From: an uncultured Bacilli bacterium
Lineage (GTDB): Bacteria > Bacillota_I > Bacilli_A > RF39 > UBA660
Assembly (NCBI GenBank): GCA_910586865.1
Contig: CAJUIY010000050.1
Location: forward strand, 1-11,832
Length of the DNA stretch: 11,832 bases
Direction of reading: 5' to 3'
The first letter of the stretch is position 1; each line of letters begins with the position of its first letter. The notes beneath the pieces are model-generated. The model searched no databases. It saw only the letters and a program-made list of their open reading frames with translations, and was not told the DNA's origin. Below, in pieces: positions 1 to 5,412 of the stretch. A program made the position numbers and the translations under genes.

Positions 1-70
1 TTATATTAATTATATCAAATCTGATTGCGAAGAAAATTTATTCTATTTTACTGTAAGTTATCAGAATCAC

Positions 71-98
71 TTGCAAATTGTGAAAAAATAAGTATAAT
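71..98 (+). promoter_or_regulatory. Promoter of the lipoprotein gene
   Basis: A -35-like TTGCAA (71-76) and a perfect -10 TATAAT (93-98) are separated by 16 bases. The SD sequence AAGGAGG at 111-117 follows, six bases before the ATG at 124. The 5' untranslated leader is therefore very short and shows no room for a riboswitch. Confidence 0.75.
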
Positions 99-123
99 AG
101 AGTGACAAAAAAGGAGGATACTT

Positions 124-1776
124 ATGAAAAAGAAAAAAAAGTATAAAGCTTATTCTACCCTTTTAGCACTAGCCATATCTTTAACTGGTTGTAGTAATCA
201 AGTTGAGAGGTTTGAAAATAAGCAAGAAAAAGAAGTTTATACTACAAAGAAACCATTAGAAAAAAAGGAACCTAAAAACGAAAGGATTCAAAAAGACAAA
301 CAAGTTGAAAATTCTGAAATTAGTATAAAGGACCATAATTTTTTACAAAATTCATATGTGAATGTATTTATCGAAGAATCTTTTAGTACTATTACAATTA
401 CTGGAAAAAAGAAAAAAATTCACCAATTTAATGAATTACCTGATGAATTCTATCAACAACTAAATATCGTAATACAAGAGCAAAATATCACTAGTTTATA
501 CTTTAAAAACTTAGATGGCACCTTTGATTTTTCTAAGATTGATTCTGCCAACATAACAGAACTTGAGTTAGATACTTGTTCAGGAAATATAAATTTGACG
601 AAAAATAATCTTTTAAAGTTAGAAGAGATTTCTCTTTGTAATTGTACAGGAAACTTGAAGGGTATCAATGCCGAAATGTTACAATTCTTTAATACCCCTT
701 TAAAAGTTGTAAAATCTTTACTTTTAGAACAGGATATCAGTAAAACTAAAATTTATTGGACAGAAGATGGTAAGAAAAAGAGAAATTTAAAATCATTGTT
801 AGAATATTTAGTAGAAAACAATATGAATATAGAACAATTCACTATTACGGAGATAAATAGTCCAGATTATAATGGGATGACAACAGAAGAATTTGATTTA
901 TTAAGTAAACTAGAGGCAAAATATATTTATATAGAAGATGAAAACTTTAAAGAACCACTTCATTTAGATTTAATATTAAATAAAAGCATTCAAGAACTTG
1001 ATATAAAAACTTATTACAAAAAAGAAGGTCAAGATATCATAAATGGGGAACTAGGAAATGTAAAAATTAGAACGAATAATAAACAGTTTCATTGTGATTT
1101 TGGATATATGGATATTACAAAAAATACTCATTTTTCATTACCTAATGGTACCTGGATTAGTTTTAATGATTTAGAATGTAGGGATATTTCTGCTTTTGAT
1201 GAACTTTCTAATATAACCTATTTGTGGTTTAAAGAGAATTTAGGACCGGGTGCTGAGGCAAATACCATTGGTTCCGTTACTTATTGTAGGGATTCTTCCC
1301 AACAATTTATCGACGTTAATACAAATGAAATAGTGAAACCATTTAGAAAATATGATGAATTTTTAGATTATTTGAAAATGTGTAAAGGACTAGAAAAGAT
1401 TCAAAAAACGTTAAATATCTCTAGAGAGGAAGAAAATAAATACGAAAATATAATAAGTATTGGTGATATTGTTAATTTAAAAGAAGAAGACACTCCTATT
1501 TATACAGAGGTAGATTCTAATAGACCTACTACCTCCTATTATGAAACATCCGAATTAAGATGTATTCGGTCTATTAGCTTAGCAAAAGATGAGAAAGAAA
1601 TAGAAATTGATAATATGGAAGACTATGAAACTTTTACAAAATTAGGTTTTGTTGTCAAAAAATATAATCTTGTAAATCAGTACTCATTAAATGCAGATGG
1701 ATCATTAACCACTGAAGCCTATTGTGATAAAGGTGGAGTACAATTAGTTTATACTCCTTTTCATCCAAAAAAGTAA
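124..1776 (+). CDS. Secreted lipoprotein with LRR-like middle part, function unknown
   Basis: This 550-residue protein begins with a lysine-rich n-region, a hydrophobic stretch (about 11-20) and the lipobox L20-T21-G22-C23, so it should be processed by signal peptidase II and anchored by Cys23 to the outer face of the membrane. Residues 27-65 form a charged Lys/Glu-rich linker. Residues 115-240 contain recurring short leucine/isoleucine strands followed by Asn/Thr-rich turns, for example ITELELDTCSGNINL near 144 and LLKLEEISLCNC near 163, resembling irregular leucine-rich repeats. A C-terminal part (about 443-542, starting IISIGDIVNLKEED) could be a small beta domain, possibly SH3-like; this is weak. 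A strong SD site precedes the chosen ATG and the gene is transcribed alone, opposite to all large neighbours. I do not recognise the family. A surface-exposed binding or adhesion role is only a guess. Confidence 0.88.
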   Translation: MKKKKKYKAYSTLLALAISLTGCSNQVERFENKQEKEVYTTKKPLEKKEPKNERIQKDKQVENSEISIKDHNFLQNSYVNVFIEESFSTITITGKKKKIHQFNELPDEFYQQLNIVIQEQNITSLYFKNLDGTFDFSKIDSANITELELDTCSGNINLTKNNLLKLEEISLCNCTGNLKGINAEMLQFFNTPLKVVKSLLLEQDISKTKIYWTEDGKKKRNLKSLLEYLVENNMNIEQFTITEINSPDYNGMTTEEFDLLSKLEAKYIYIEDENFKEPLHLDLILNKSIQELDIKTYYKKEGQDIINGELGNVKIRTNNKQFHCDFGYMDITKNTHFSLPNGTWISFNDLECRDISAFDELSNITYLWFKENLGPGAEANTIGSVTYCRDSSQQFIDVNTNEIVKPFRKYDEFLDYLKMCKGLEKIQKTLNISREEENKYENIISIGDIVNLKEEDTPIYTEVDSNRPTTSYYETSELRCIRSISLAKDEKEIEIDNMEDYETFTKLGFVVKKYNLVNQYSLNADGSLTTEAYCDKGGVQLVYTPFHPKK

Positions 1777-1838
1777 AAAATCGTTGTATAGATATTATGC
1801 CAAAGGACAAGGTATAAATAAGATAAAAATGACAATAC

Positions 1839-1872
1839 AAGAGTCCTCGTCAAAGAACTCTTTTTCTTTTTT
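1839..1872 (+). terminator. Intrinsic terminator after the lipoprotein gene
   Basis: AAGAGT (1839-1844) pairs with ACTCTT (1857-1862) around a 12-base loop, followed directly by the T-rich run TTTTTCTTTTTT. It lies about 60 bases after the stop codon. The stem is short, so efficiency may be modest. Confidence 0.6.
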
Positions 1873-1963
1873 ATATAAATATCCATTATAGATAGATTCT
1901 ACAAAAGTATATTTATTATGGTATTTTCACTATTTCTGAAACAATGCCTTTTTAGAAAATCAA

Positions 1964-1996
1964 AAAAATATAAGTAAGATTTATACCTATATTTTT
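1964..1996 (-). terminator. AT-rich hairpin after the collagen-like gene, possible terminator
   Basis: AAAAATATA (1964-1972) is complementary to TATATTTTT (1988-1996), with GTA/TAC extending the stem after one mismatch. It lies just beyond the 3' end of the minus-strand gene that stops at 2013. The stem is almost entirely A-T, so the terminator call is tentative. The rest of 1863-2012 shows no gene. Confidence 0.35.
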
Positions 1997-2012
1997 CAAA
2001 AATAATTCTTCT

Positions 2013-2388
2013 TTACTTATTAATAATCTCCGCCTTACATAATGATACAAAAGCTGGATTACTATTATTATTTCCTACTACTACCACCATACCATATTCA
2101 CTTCTTAAAATAGTCCCTTGAGCAACTGTTTGTCCTCCTGCATTAATATTCACTCCCGTCGTTCCTACTAGTAGAATTGGCATTACTTCCTGTTGGCCCG
2201 ATTGGTCCTGTTGCTCCCGCTGGCCCTGTTGGTCCCGTTGCTCCCGTTGCTCCTGTTGGCCATGTTGCTCCACCTGCTGGTCCCGTTGGACCTGTCGGCC
2301 CTGTTGGTCCTAAGCAAAAAACACATTTTGGCATACAAATTTCATCTTTTGGTCTATTACAACTTCCAAAATTTTCTTCACAATTCAT
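2013..2388 (-). pseudogene. Collagen-like Gly-X-Y repeat protein, broken by a frameshift
   Basis: From the ATG at 2388, with SD AAAGGAG (2397-2403) eight bases upstream, the frame encodes a Cys-rich head (Cys3, 10, 18, 22, 25), then Gly-X-Y triplets dominated by GPT, GAT and GPA. It then runs out in SNANSTSRNDGSEY and stops at 2143. The frame reached by skipping one base stays open from 2273 to 2013; over the repeats it reads low-complexity Gln/Gly, then turns into a plausible hydrophobic beta-rich C-terminal domain (MPILLVGTTGVNINAGG to the end, about 55 residues). The simplest reading is one ancestral gene of about 125 codons with one extra base (or two missing) near 2185-2200. Bacterial collagen-like proteins with Cys-rich heads and small C-terminal domains are commonly surface or spore-coat proteins. 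The Gly-X-Y phase is also broken by an extra Gly and a Trp in a Gly position. An assembly error or programmed shift cannot be excluded; if the frame is real as read, the product is an 81-residue protein lacking the C-terminal domain. Confidence 0.7.
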
Positions 2389-2437
2389 GATTTTCACTCC
2401 TTTCAAAGTATCCTATGAATTATTTTAAAAAGTAACA

Positions 2438-2466
2438 ATTATAAATATCGTATTTTTTCTCCACAA
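2438..2466 (-). promoter_or_regulatory. Promoter of the collagen-like gene
   Basis: Read on the minus strand, TTGTGG (2466-2461) and TATAAT (2443-2438) are separated by 17 bases. The -35 overlaps the T-run of the terminator of the preceding gene. The -35 matches consensus only in TTG, so the perfect -10 carries the call. Confidence 0.55.
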
Positions 2467-2497
2467 AAAAATTACTAAATTTCCATAGTAATTTTTT
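2465..2497 (-). terminator. Intrinsic terminator of the Nudix-HD-Cdd1 gene cluster
   Basis: AAAAAATTACTA (2466-2477) is perfectly complementary to TAGTAATTTTTT (2486-2497) with an eight-base loop, giving a 12-bp stem with a T-run on the minus strand. The stop codon of the Cdd1-type gene (2496-2498) overlaps the stem by two bases. The stem is nearly symmetric in sequence and could also work on the plus strand. Confidence 0.75.
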
Positions 2498-2768
2498 ATA
2501 AATCTTTATTTGAATATTTTTTATCTTTCCAATACCACCAATTTAATTTTTCTGTATCATGAGAAGTATGTTCTGCATAGTAAACAGCCATACGAAATAC
2601 ATAGAGTTGACATCGGTCTTCTTGATATTTTTTTACCTCACAATCCTTTAAATAAAGTTGTTCTGGATCTTTTCCTACTAAATCCTCTACACAAGTAATT
2701 CCAATTTTTATTAAATCTTCTTTGGTATTTTTTCCAACATTAGGAATCTTTATTAAATCTGTTTTCAA
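2496..2768 (-). CDS. Cdd1-family helix-hairpin-helix protein (Pfam 'Pathogenicity locus')
   Basis: This 90-residue protein opens with a helix-hairpin-helix signature, IPNVGKNTKEDLIKIGI (8-24), and continues with the family's conserved blocks: VEDLVGKDPEQLY, the DRCQLYVFRMAVYYAE segment, and the tryptophan-rich end EKLNWWYWKD. This order is characteristic of the Cdd1 proteins, first noted near the Clostridioides difficile pathogenicity locus; their biochemical role is not established, though such motifs usually bind DNA. The start appears to be TTG at 2768-2766: an in-frame TAA lies 15 bases upstream, AGGGGA precedes it, and the length then fits the family. It is the last gene of its cluster, 54 bases after the upstream gene, and runs straight into a strong terminator. 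Confidence 0.85.
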   Translation of the reverse strand: MKTDLIKIPNVGKNTKEDLIKIGITCVEDLVGKDPEQLYLKDCEVKKYQEDRCQLYVFRMAVYYAEHTSHDTEKLNWWYWKDKKYSNKDL

Positions 2769-2822
2769 TTTATCCCCTACTTTTTATTTCAATCTCTTAT
2801 GAATAAAATCAGTAATTAACTA

Positions 2823-3548
2823 CTACTTTATAGTTCCTTTTTTTACATTTTCTATAGAAGTACCAGGTAAGTTTTTACCTTCTAATAATGAATATAATTT
2901 ATCTTCTCCAATGACACATTCTAAATGATTTTGTAAATTATTGTCATTTAATATTAATCTAGAAATAGCGGTTGAATTTTCTCCTCGTAATACTAGGGCA
3001 CCCTGATGTTTATAATAGAAATCTGGCAAATGACTAGTTGGAAAACTAATTCGATAATTGAAATCAGAGCTTCTAAAATAGTAAGCATCTCCCATTCCAG
3101 TGCAATCCACTGCATCCATTAACACGGCTTCATCCCTTGTTGACCATAAATCACAACTAGATGGATACCCATTCACTTCTTGTTTATCTTTCATTATCTC
3201 AACAGGAATATTCTTCTCATTTAATTGATTTAGTATATAATTCCTTACTTCTTCATCATTAAATTTCTTTCCTAATAGATTGGTTCTTTGTAAAGCAACC
3301 ATTCTGGCATCCCATAAATCAACACCGTTTCTAATATCATCTAACGTAACATCTTGATCTACAAAAAGTAGAAACCCATCCCAAATGAATTTAATATCTC
3401 TTTTATTAGGCTCAATAATATTAGAAGTAAAACCATTATCAAAGAAAGCATAACACTTTTTTCCCTCTAATCCCTCTAAAGAATAGTCTACTTGTTCATA
3501 ATTTCTAACCGAATAAAAATCTGGTAATTTATTCCTATCATAATCCAT
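2823..3548 (-). CDS. Hypothetical protein, 241 residues, family not recognised
   Basis: I do not recognise this protein. It has no signal peptide or membrane segment and looks like a soluble, mixed alpha/beta protein rich in aromatic and acidic residues. Notable stretches are GKKCYAFFDNGF (about 29-40), IKFIWDGFLLFVDQDVTLDD, GVDLWDARMVALQR, GYPSSCDLWSTRDEA and VDCTGMGDAYYFRSSDF. The ATG at 3548 is preferred because GAGGTGA lies six bases upstream. A longer reading from 3578 would overlap the end of the HD gene and places that SD inside the coding region. The gene begins 19 bases after the HD gene ends, so the two are probably co-transcribed with the Nudix gene. A role linked to those hydrolases is guilt by association only. 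Confidence 0.8.
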   Translation of the reverse strand: MDYDRNKLPDFYSVRNYEQVDYSLEGLEGKKCYAFFDNGFTSNIIEPNKRDIKFIWDGFLLFVDQDVTLDDIRNGVDLWDARMVALQRTNLLGKKFNDEEVRNYILNQLNEKNIPVEIMKDKQEVNGYPSSCDLWSTRDEAVLMDAVDCTGMGDAYYFRSSDFNYRISFPTSHLPDFYYKHQGALVLRGENSTAISRLILNDNNLQNHLECVIGEDKLYSLLEGKNLPGTSIENVKKGTIK

Positions 3549-3567
3549 AACATTCACCTCTTTTTTA

Positions 3568-4134
3568 TTATACATCATTTATGACGGTATTGTATATCTT
3601 TTGAAACATTTGATAGTATCCTTCTAATTCCTCTTTTGCTTTATCAAGAGTAAGAAGTTTATATTTTTCCTCTAATTTTAATTTTAACTGTTCTACTTGA
3701 GCTTGGATATCTTCTCCTCTTCTAGCAAGCAAGTTTAGATACTGCAAAACTCCTCGTGGATGAATAAAAATATAACAATCGGCATTGGATACCACTTCTG
3801 CTTCTTTATAGCGGAATGGCACTTTATCATGATGTGCTTCTATTCCGTTAATTATTTTATCTACCTCTTCTGCTGTCAAATCATACTCTTTTAAAAATTC
3901 CTTCGCAAATTCTACTGCCATAGCTGTATGTTCTCCAATATTTCCTTTTTGTTTCGCTTCTTGTAGTTTTATATCCATAAGGCATATCGAAATAGCAACG
4001 ATTTTCTGATCTACCTGATAAAAACCAGCTAATTCTTCTCCTGTTTTTAGTGAGAAATCTAAGATTTCAGGCATTGCCACATTCTCTTTTGCTATTTTTA
4101 AGACATCTTCCAATAATTTTTCCTTGCTACTCAT
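3568..4134 (-). CDS. HD-domain metal-dependent phosphohydrolase-like protein
   Basis: The 188-residue protein carries an HD-superfamily pattern: His69 (in GEHTAMAV), the His101-His102-Asp103 motif, and Asp119 (in SNADCYIF). These are the expected metal ligands of a phosphohydrolase that acts on nucleotides or other phosphoesters. The segment EAHHDKVPF followed by NADCYIFIHPRG matches a small HD group I recall from gut Firmicutes, of undetermined substrate. A charged, probably coiled segment lies at about 141-170. Its ATG overlaps the TGA of the Nudix gene (shared ATGA, 4131-4134), with GAGGA just upstream, so translational coupling is likely. The coupling suggests the two hydrolases belong to one pathway, perhaps nucleotide or metabolite clean-up; this is inference. 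Confidence 0.85.
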   Translation of the reverse strand: MSSKEKLLEDVLKIAKENVAMPEILDFSLKTGEELAGFYQVDQKIVAISICLMDIKLQEAKQKGNIGEHTAMAVEFAKEFLKEYDLTAEEVDKIINGIEAHHDKVPFRYKEAEVVSNADCYIFIHPRGVLQYLNLLARRGEDIQAQVEQLKLKLEEKYKLLTLDKAKEELEGYYQMFQKIYNTVINDV

Positions 4135-4670
4135 ATATTTTCCTCACTTTCCTCTTTCAAAACTCTTTCTAGCTTCTCAAACAACTTTGTATATTTTTCT
4201 TTATAGTAGGAATCTTCGTTTAATAAGATAGCATCTAGCCCTTCTTTGAAAGGAAACCATTTTATTTCATCTAATTCTTCTTTTTGAATGGTAAACTGAT
4301 TTTCTTCTAAATTTGTCCTTAGATAATAAAAATACGTAACGTGAGAATTTTTAGGAAATATCTCTATCTTCTTCCTTTCTAGAATTTTTAATTCCTCTTG
4401 TGAAAATAAGATGCCTAACTCTTCCTTTAATTCTCTTATCATCGCTTCTTCTAAACTTTCATAAGCTTTTACGTGTCCAGCACAAGGTCTCCATTTATTA
4501 GGAGAAAACTTTTTCTTTCCACTTCTTTTTTGAAGAAGAGTTTGTCCTTTATCATTGATAAGAAAACACCCTACTTCATTATGTAGTAAATTTTTCTTAT
4601 GGACTTCGTCTTTATCTATTACTTTGCCTGTGAATTCTCCTTTTTCATCAACAATTTCAATTAATTCCAT
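4131..4670 (-). CDS. Nudix hydrolase, isopentenyl-diphosphate isomerase-like type
   Basis: This 179-residue protein has a complete Nudix box at 65-87, matching G-x5-E-x7-REUxEExGU: Gly65, Glu71, Arg79-Glu80, Glu83-Glu84 and Gly86. The flanking layout, an N-terminal EIVDEKGEFTG, then HNEVGCFLIND, LLQKRS and W60-RPCAGH, is typical of the Nudix group related to isopentenyl-diphosphate isomerase. Members of that group often hydrolyse nucleoside or other diphosphates, so isomerase activity should not be assumed. It heads a cluster with an overlapping HD gene. The ATG at 4670 has only a weak SD (AGG about nine bases upstream) and I see no convincing promoter directly upstream. Confidence 0.88.
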   Translation of the reverse strand: MELIEIVDEKGEFTGKVIDKDEVHKKNLLHNEVGCFLINDKGQTLLQKRSGKKKFSPNKWRPCAGHVKAYESLEEAMIRELKEELGILFSQEELKILERKKIEIFPKNSHVTYFYYLRTNLEENQFTIQKEELDEIKWFPFKEGLDAILLNEDSYYKEKYTKLFEKLERVLKEESEENI

Positions 4671-4738
4671 AATCTACAACCTGACCTTTCATGTGGTATT
4701 TTTCTTAAAACTTTTTGTATACTACTAACACTATCACA

Positions 4739-4951
4739 TTAATTAATACTATCTTTTATAAAATAGTTAGAAACTGGTATATATAAAAATAATTGCATTA
4801 GTTCTTGTATTACAAAATATGCTCCTGTAAACTTTTGACGCATTTCATCTGTTTTTTCAACTAATGAATTATTAGTTTAATCTATCTTGTTTTTTAATTC
4901 ATTATTTTGTCCTGATAATTTTATTATGCTACTTGTTAAAATAACTAACAT
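4739..4951 (-). pseudogene. Possible decayed small gene with an internal TAA
   Basis: On the minus strand one frame reads from an ATG at 4951 as a short hydrophobic start (MLVILTSSIIKL), then a polar, coil-like part (SGQNNELKNKID), a TAA, then 45 further sense codons (TNNSLVEKTDEMRQKFTGAY and onward) before a stop at 4739. Composition on both sides of the TAA looks protein-like. In DNA this AT-rich such an opening can occur by chance, and no SD or homologue is known to me. It overlaps the promoter of the small plus-strand peptide gene. Confidence 0.25.
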
Positions 4952-4961
4952 ATAGTATAAA
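4933..4961 (+). promoter_or_regulatory. Promoter of the small hydrophobic peptide gene
   Basis: TTGTTA (4933-4938) and TATAAA (4956-4961) are separated by exactly 17 bases. The expected transcription start falls near 4968-4970, so the RNA would begin with or close to GGGAATATC, which is the left arm of the long inverted repeat. Confidence 0.65.
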
Positions 4962-4993
4962 TCAGTTTAGGGAATATCAGTCGTTGAGTGTCT

Positions 4994-5020
4994 ACCTCTA
5001 ATCTTTTATAGAGAGGAGGT
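4994..5020 (+). promoter_or_regulatory. Anti-SD pairing in the leader of the peptide gene
   Basis: ACCTCTA (4994-5000) can pair in several registers with TAGAG or AGAGG (5009-5016) and ACCTC with GAGGT (5016-5020). This would cover the strong SD AGGAGG (5014-5019). Such occlusion would keep translation low until the leader refolds or is processed. Confidence 0.5.
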
Positions 5021-5028
5021 TTGATAAA

Positions 5029-5121
5029 ATGAAAACTAAGACTTTCGTAATAAAAGTTTTAAAGCTCATTGCTATCATTTTATTTCTCCTTATCATTATG
5101 ATAGTAGTTATAAAAAAATGA
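5029..5121 (+). CDS. Small hydrophobic peptide, candidate type I toxin
   Basis: A 30-codon gene with a perfect SD (AGGAGG, 5014-5019) nine bases before the ATG. The product has a basic head (MKTKTFVIK), one hydrophobic span at about 10-28 rich in Ile, Leu and Val, and a Lys-Lys end: a classic single-pass membrane peptide. Size and shape match type I toxins, which depolarise or damage the membrane when overproduced, but I recognise no specific family such as Fst, TxpA or Ldr. Support comes from context: own promoter, an occluded SD, end-to-end mRNA pairing, and a convergent antisense RNA with promoter and terminator over the 3' end. The final AAA AAA codons are also, on the other strand, the T-run of the antisense terminator. 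Alternatives are a small membrane regulator or a non-toxic peptide. Confidence 0.7.
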   Translation: MKTKTFVIKVLKLIAIILFLLIIMIVVIKK

Positions 5122-5142
5122 CACTCATTCTTAGAATAAGTG
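5112..5142 (-). terminator. Intrinsic terminator of the antisense RNA
   Basis: On the minus strand CACTTATTC (5142-5134) pairs with GAATGAGTG (5130-5122) around the loop TAA: nine pairs with one U-G. After three bases comes a run of seven T (5118-5112). On the plus strand the same position would be a C-A mismatch, so the hairpin is adapted to minus-strand transcription. Confidence 0.75.
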
Positions 5143-5223
5143 CCTAACTAATCTAAATTGGGTAGACACTCAACTTAGCGAAACTGAATGTTCCCTTTTT
5201 TATTTTATGCAAGTTTCCTTGAC
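5112..5223 (-). ncRNA. Predicted antisense RNA, candidate antitoxin
   Basis: A minus-strand promoter predicts a start near 5223 and a terminator predicts an end near 5112, giving an RNA of about 110 nucleotides. Its 5' end can form CAAG-GAAA-CTTG (5221-5210), a stem with a GNRA-type tetraloop. It is fully complementary to the last bases of the peptide gene and the whole 3' part of its mRNA, including the right arm of the inverted repeat (5161-5195). It does not reach the SD of the peptide. Pairing at the mRNA 3' end, followed by RNase III cleavage, is the known mode of the txpA/RatA and bsrG/SR4 systems of Bacillus subtilis; here it is inferred. Confidence 0.65.
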
Positions 5224-5229
5224 ATATTC

Positions 5230-5258
5230 ATAATAACATAAAAAAGGACTTTTGACAA
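5230..5258 (-). promoter_or_regulatory. Promoter of the antisense RNA
   Basis: On the minus strand TTGTCA (5258-5253) and TATTAT (5235-5230) each match the consensus at five of six positions and are separated by exactly 17 bases. It is the best-matching promoter on this strand in the gap, and its -35 lies in the terminator hairpin of the upstream operon. Confidence 0.7.
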
Positions 5259-5263
5259 GTCCT
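5240..5263 (-). terminator. Terminator of the ABC-histidine kinase operon
   Basis: On the minus strand AGGACTT (5263-5257) pairs with AAGTCCT (5251-5245) around a five-base loop, followed by TTTTTT (5245-5240, partly in the stem). It lies about 150 bases after the flavodoxin-like gene. Confidence 0.7.
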
Positions 5264-5267
5264 CTAT

Positions 5268-5402
5268 TTAAAGTTCGAAAGTACGAATAGTTTGAACGGA
5301 TTTCTCAATGGTACTCCTTTTCTTATTATCTTTTTCTATTTTTTCTTTTTACCACAAAATCTTATTTAGCCAGTTCCTAAGCTTATTGTTCTGCTTCTCC
5401 AT
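5268..5402 (-). pseudogene. Possible decayed small ORF after the flavodoxin-like gene
   Basis: From an ATG at 5402, ten bases after the flavodoxin-like stop, one frame reads MEKQNNKLRNWLNKILW, a TAA, then 26 more sense codons (KEKIEKDNKKRSTIEKSV and onward) to a stop at 5268. Both halves are Lys-rich and share a frame, as expected for a small gene with a nonsense mutation. There is no clear SD before the ATG and no family is recognised, so chance is a real alternative. An AAGGAG site occurs inside the second half but without a standard start codon. Confidence 0.2.
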
Positions 5403-5412
5403 AAAAATTTTA

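Larger units (their letters stand above)
4970..5195 (+). repeat. Long inverted repeat joining the 5' and 3' ends of the peptide mRNA
   Basis: GTTGAGTGTCTACC (4983-4996) has its perfect reverse complement at 5161-5174. Beyond a small asymmetric loop the pairing resumes: GGGAATATCAGT (4970-4981) with ACTGAATGTTCCC (5183-5195), with one U-G pair (4975/5190) and one bulged A. The right arm ends directly before TTTTTTATTTT (5196-5206). The left arm starts at the predicted transcription start. In RNA this would be a fold-back of the two mRNA ends, and together with the T-run it could serve as the terminator. No target-site duplication is seen at the outer edges, which argues against transposon ends. 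Confidence 0.8.

Noticed and set aside
2177..2428. Plus-strand open frames rich in Gly, Pro, Val and Leu over the collagen region.
   Set aside because: They are the antisense of the Gly-X-Y repeat, lack SD sites, and cover the real gene's SD and start.
4859..4877. AACTAAT/ATTAGTT hairpin as a terminator.
   Set aside because: No T-run follows on either strand.
4970..5195. The inverted repeat as terminal repeats of a short transposable element (MITE).
   Set aside because: No duplicated flanking bases are seen, the left arm starts at a predicted transcription start, the right arm ends at a T-run, and the mismatches are G-U pairs on the plus-strand RNA. RNA structure explains more; a copy-number search would settle it.
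4739..5402. TAA read as a sense codon, suggested by two frames with single internal TAA.
   Set aside because: TAA ends several well-defined genes here (for example the ATPase, permease and kinase genes), so recoding is not supported.
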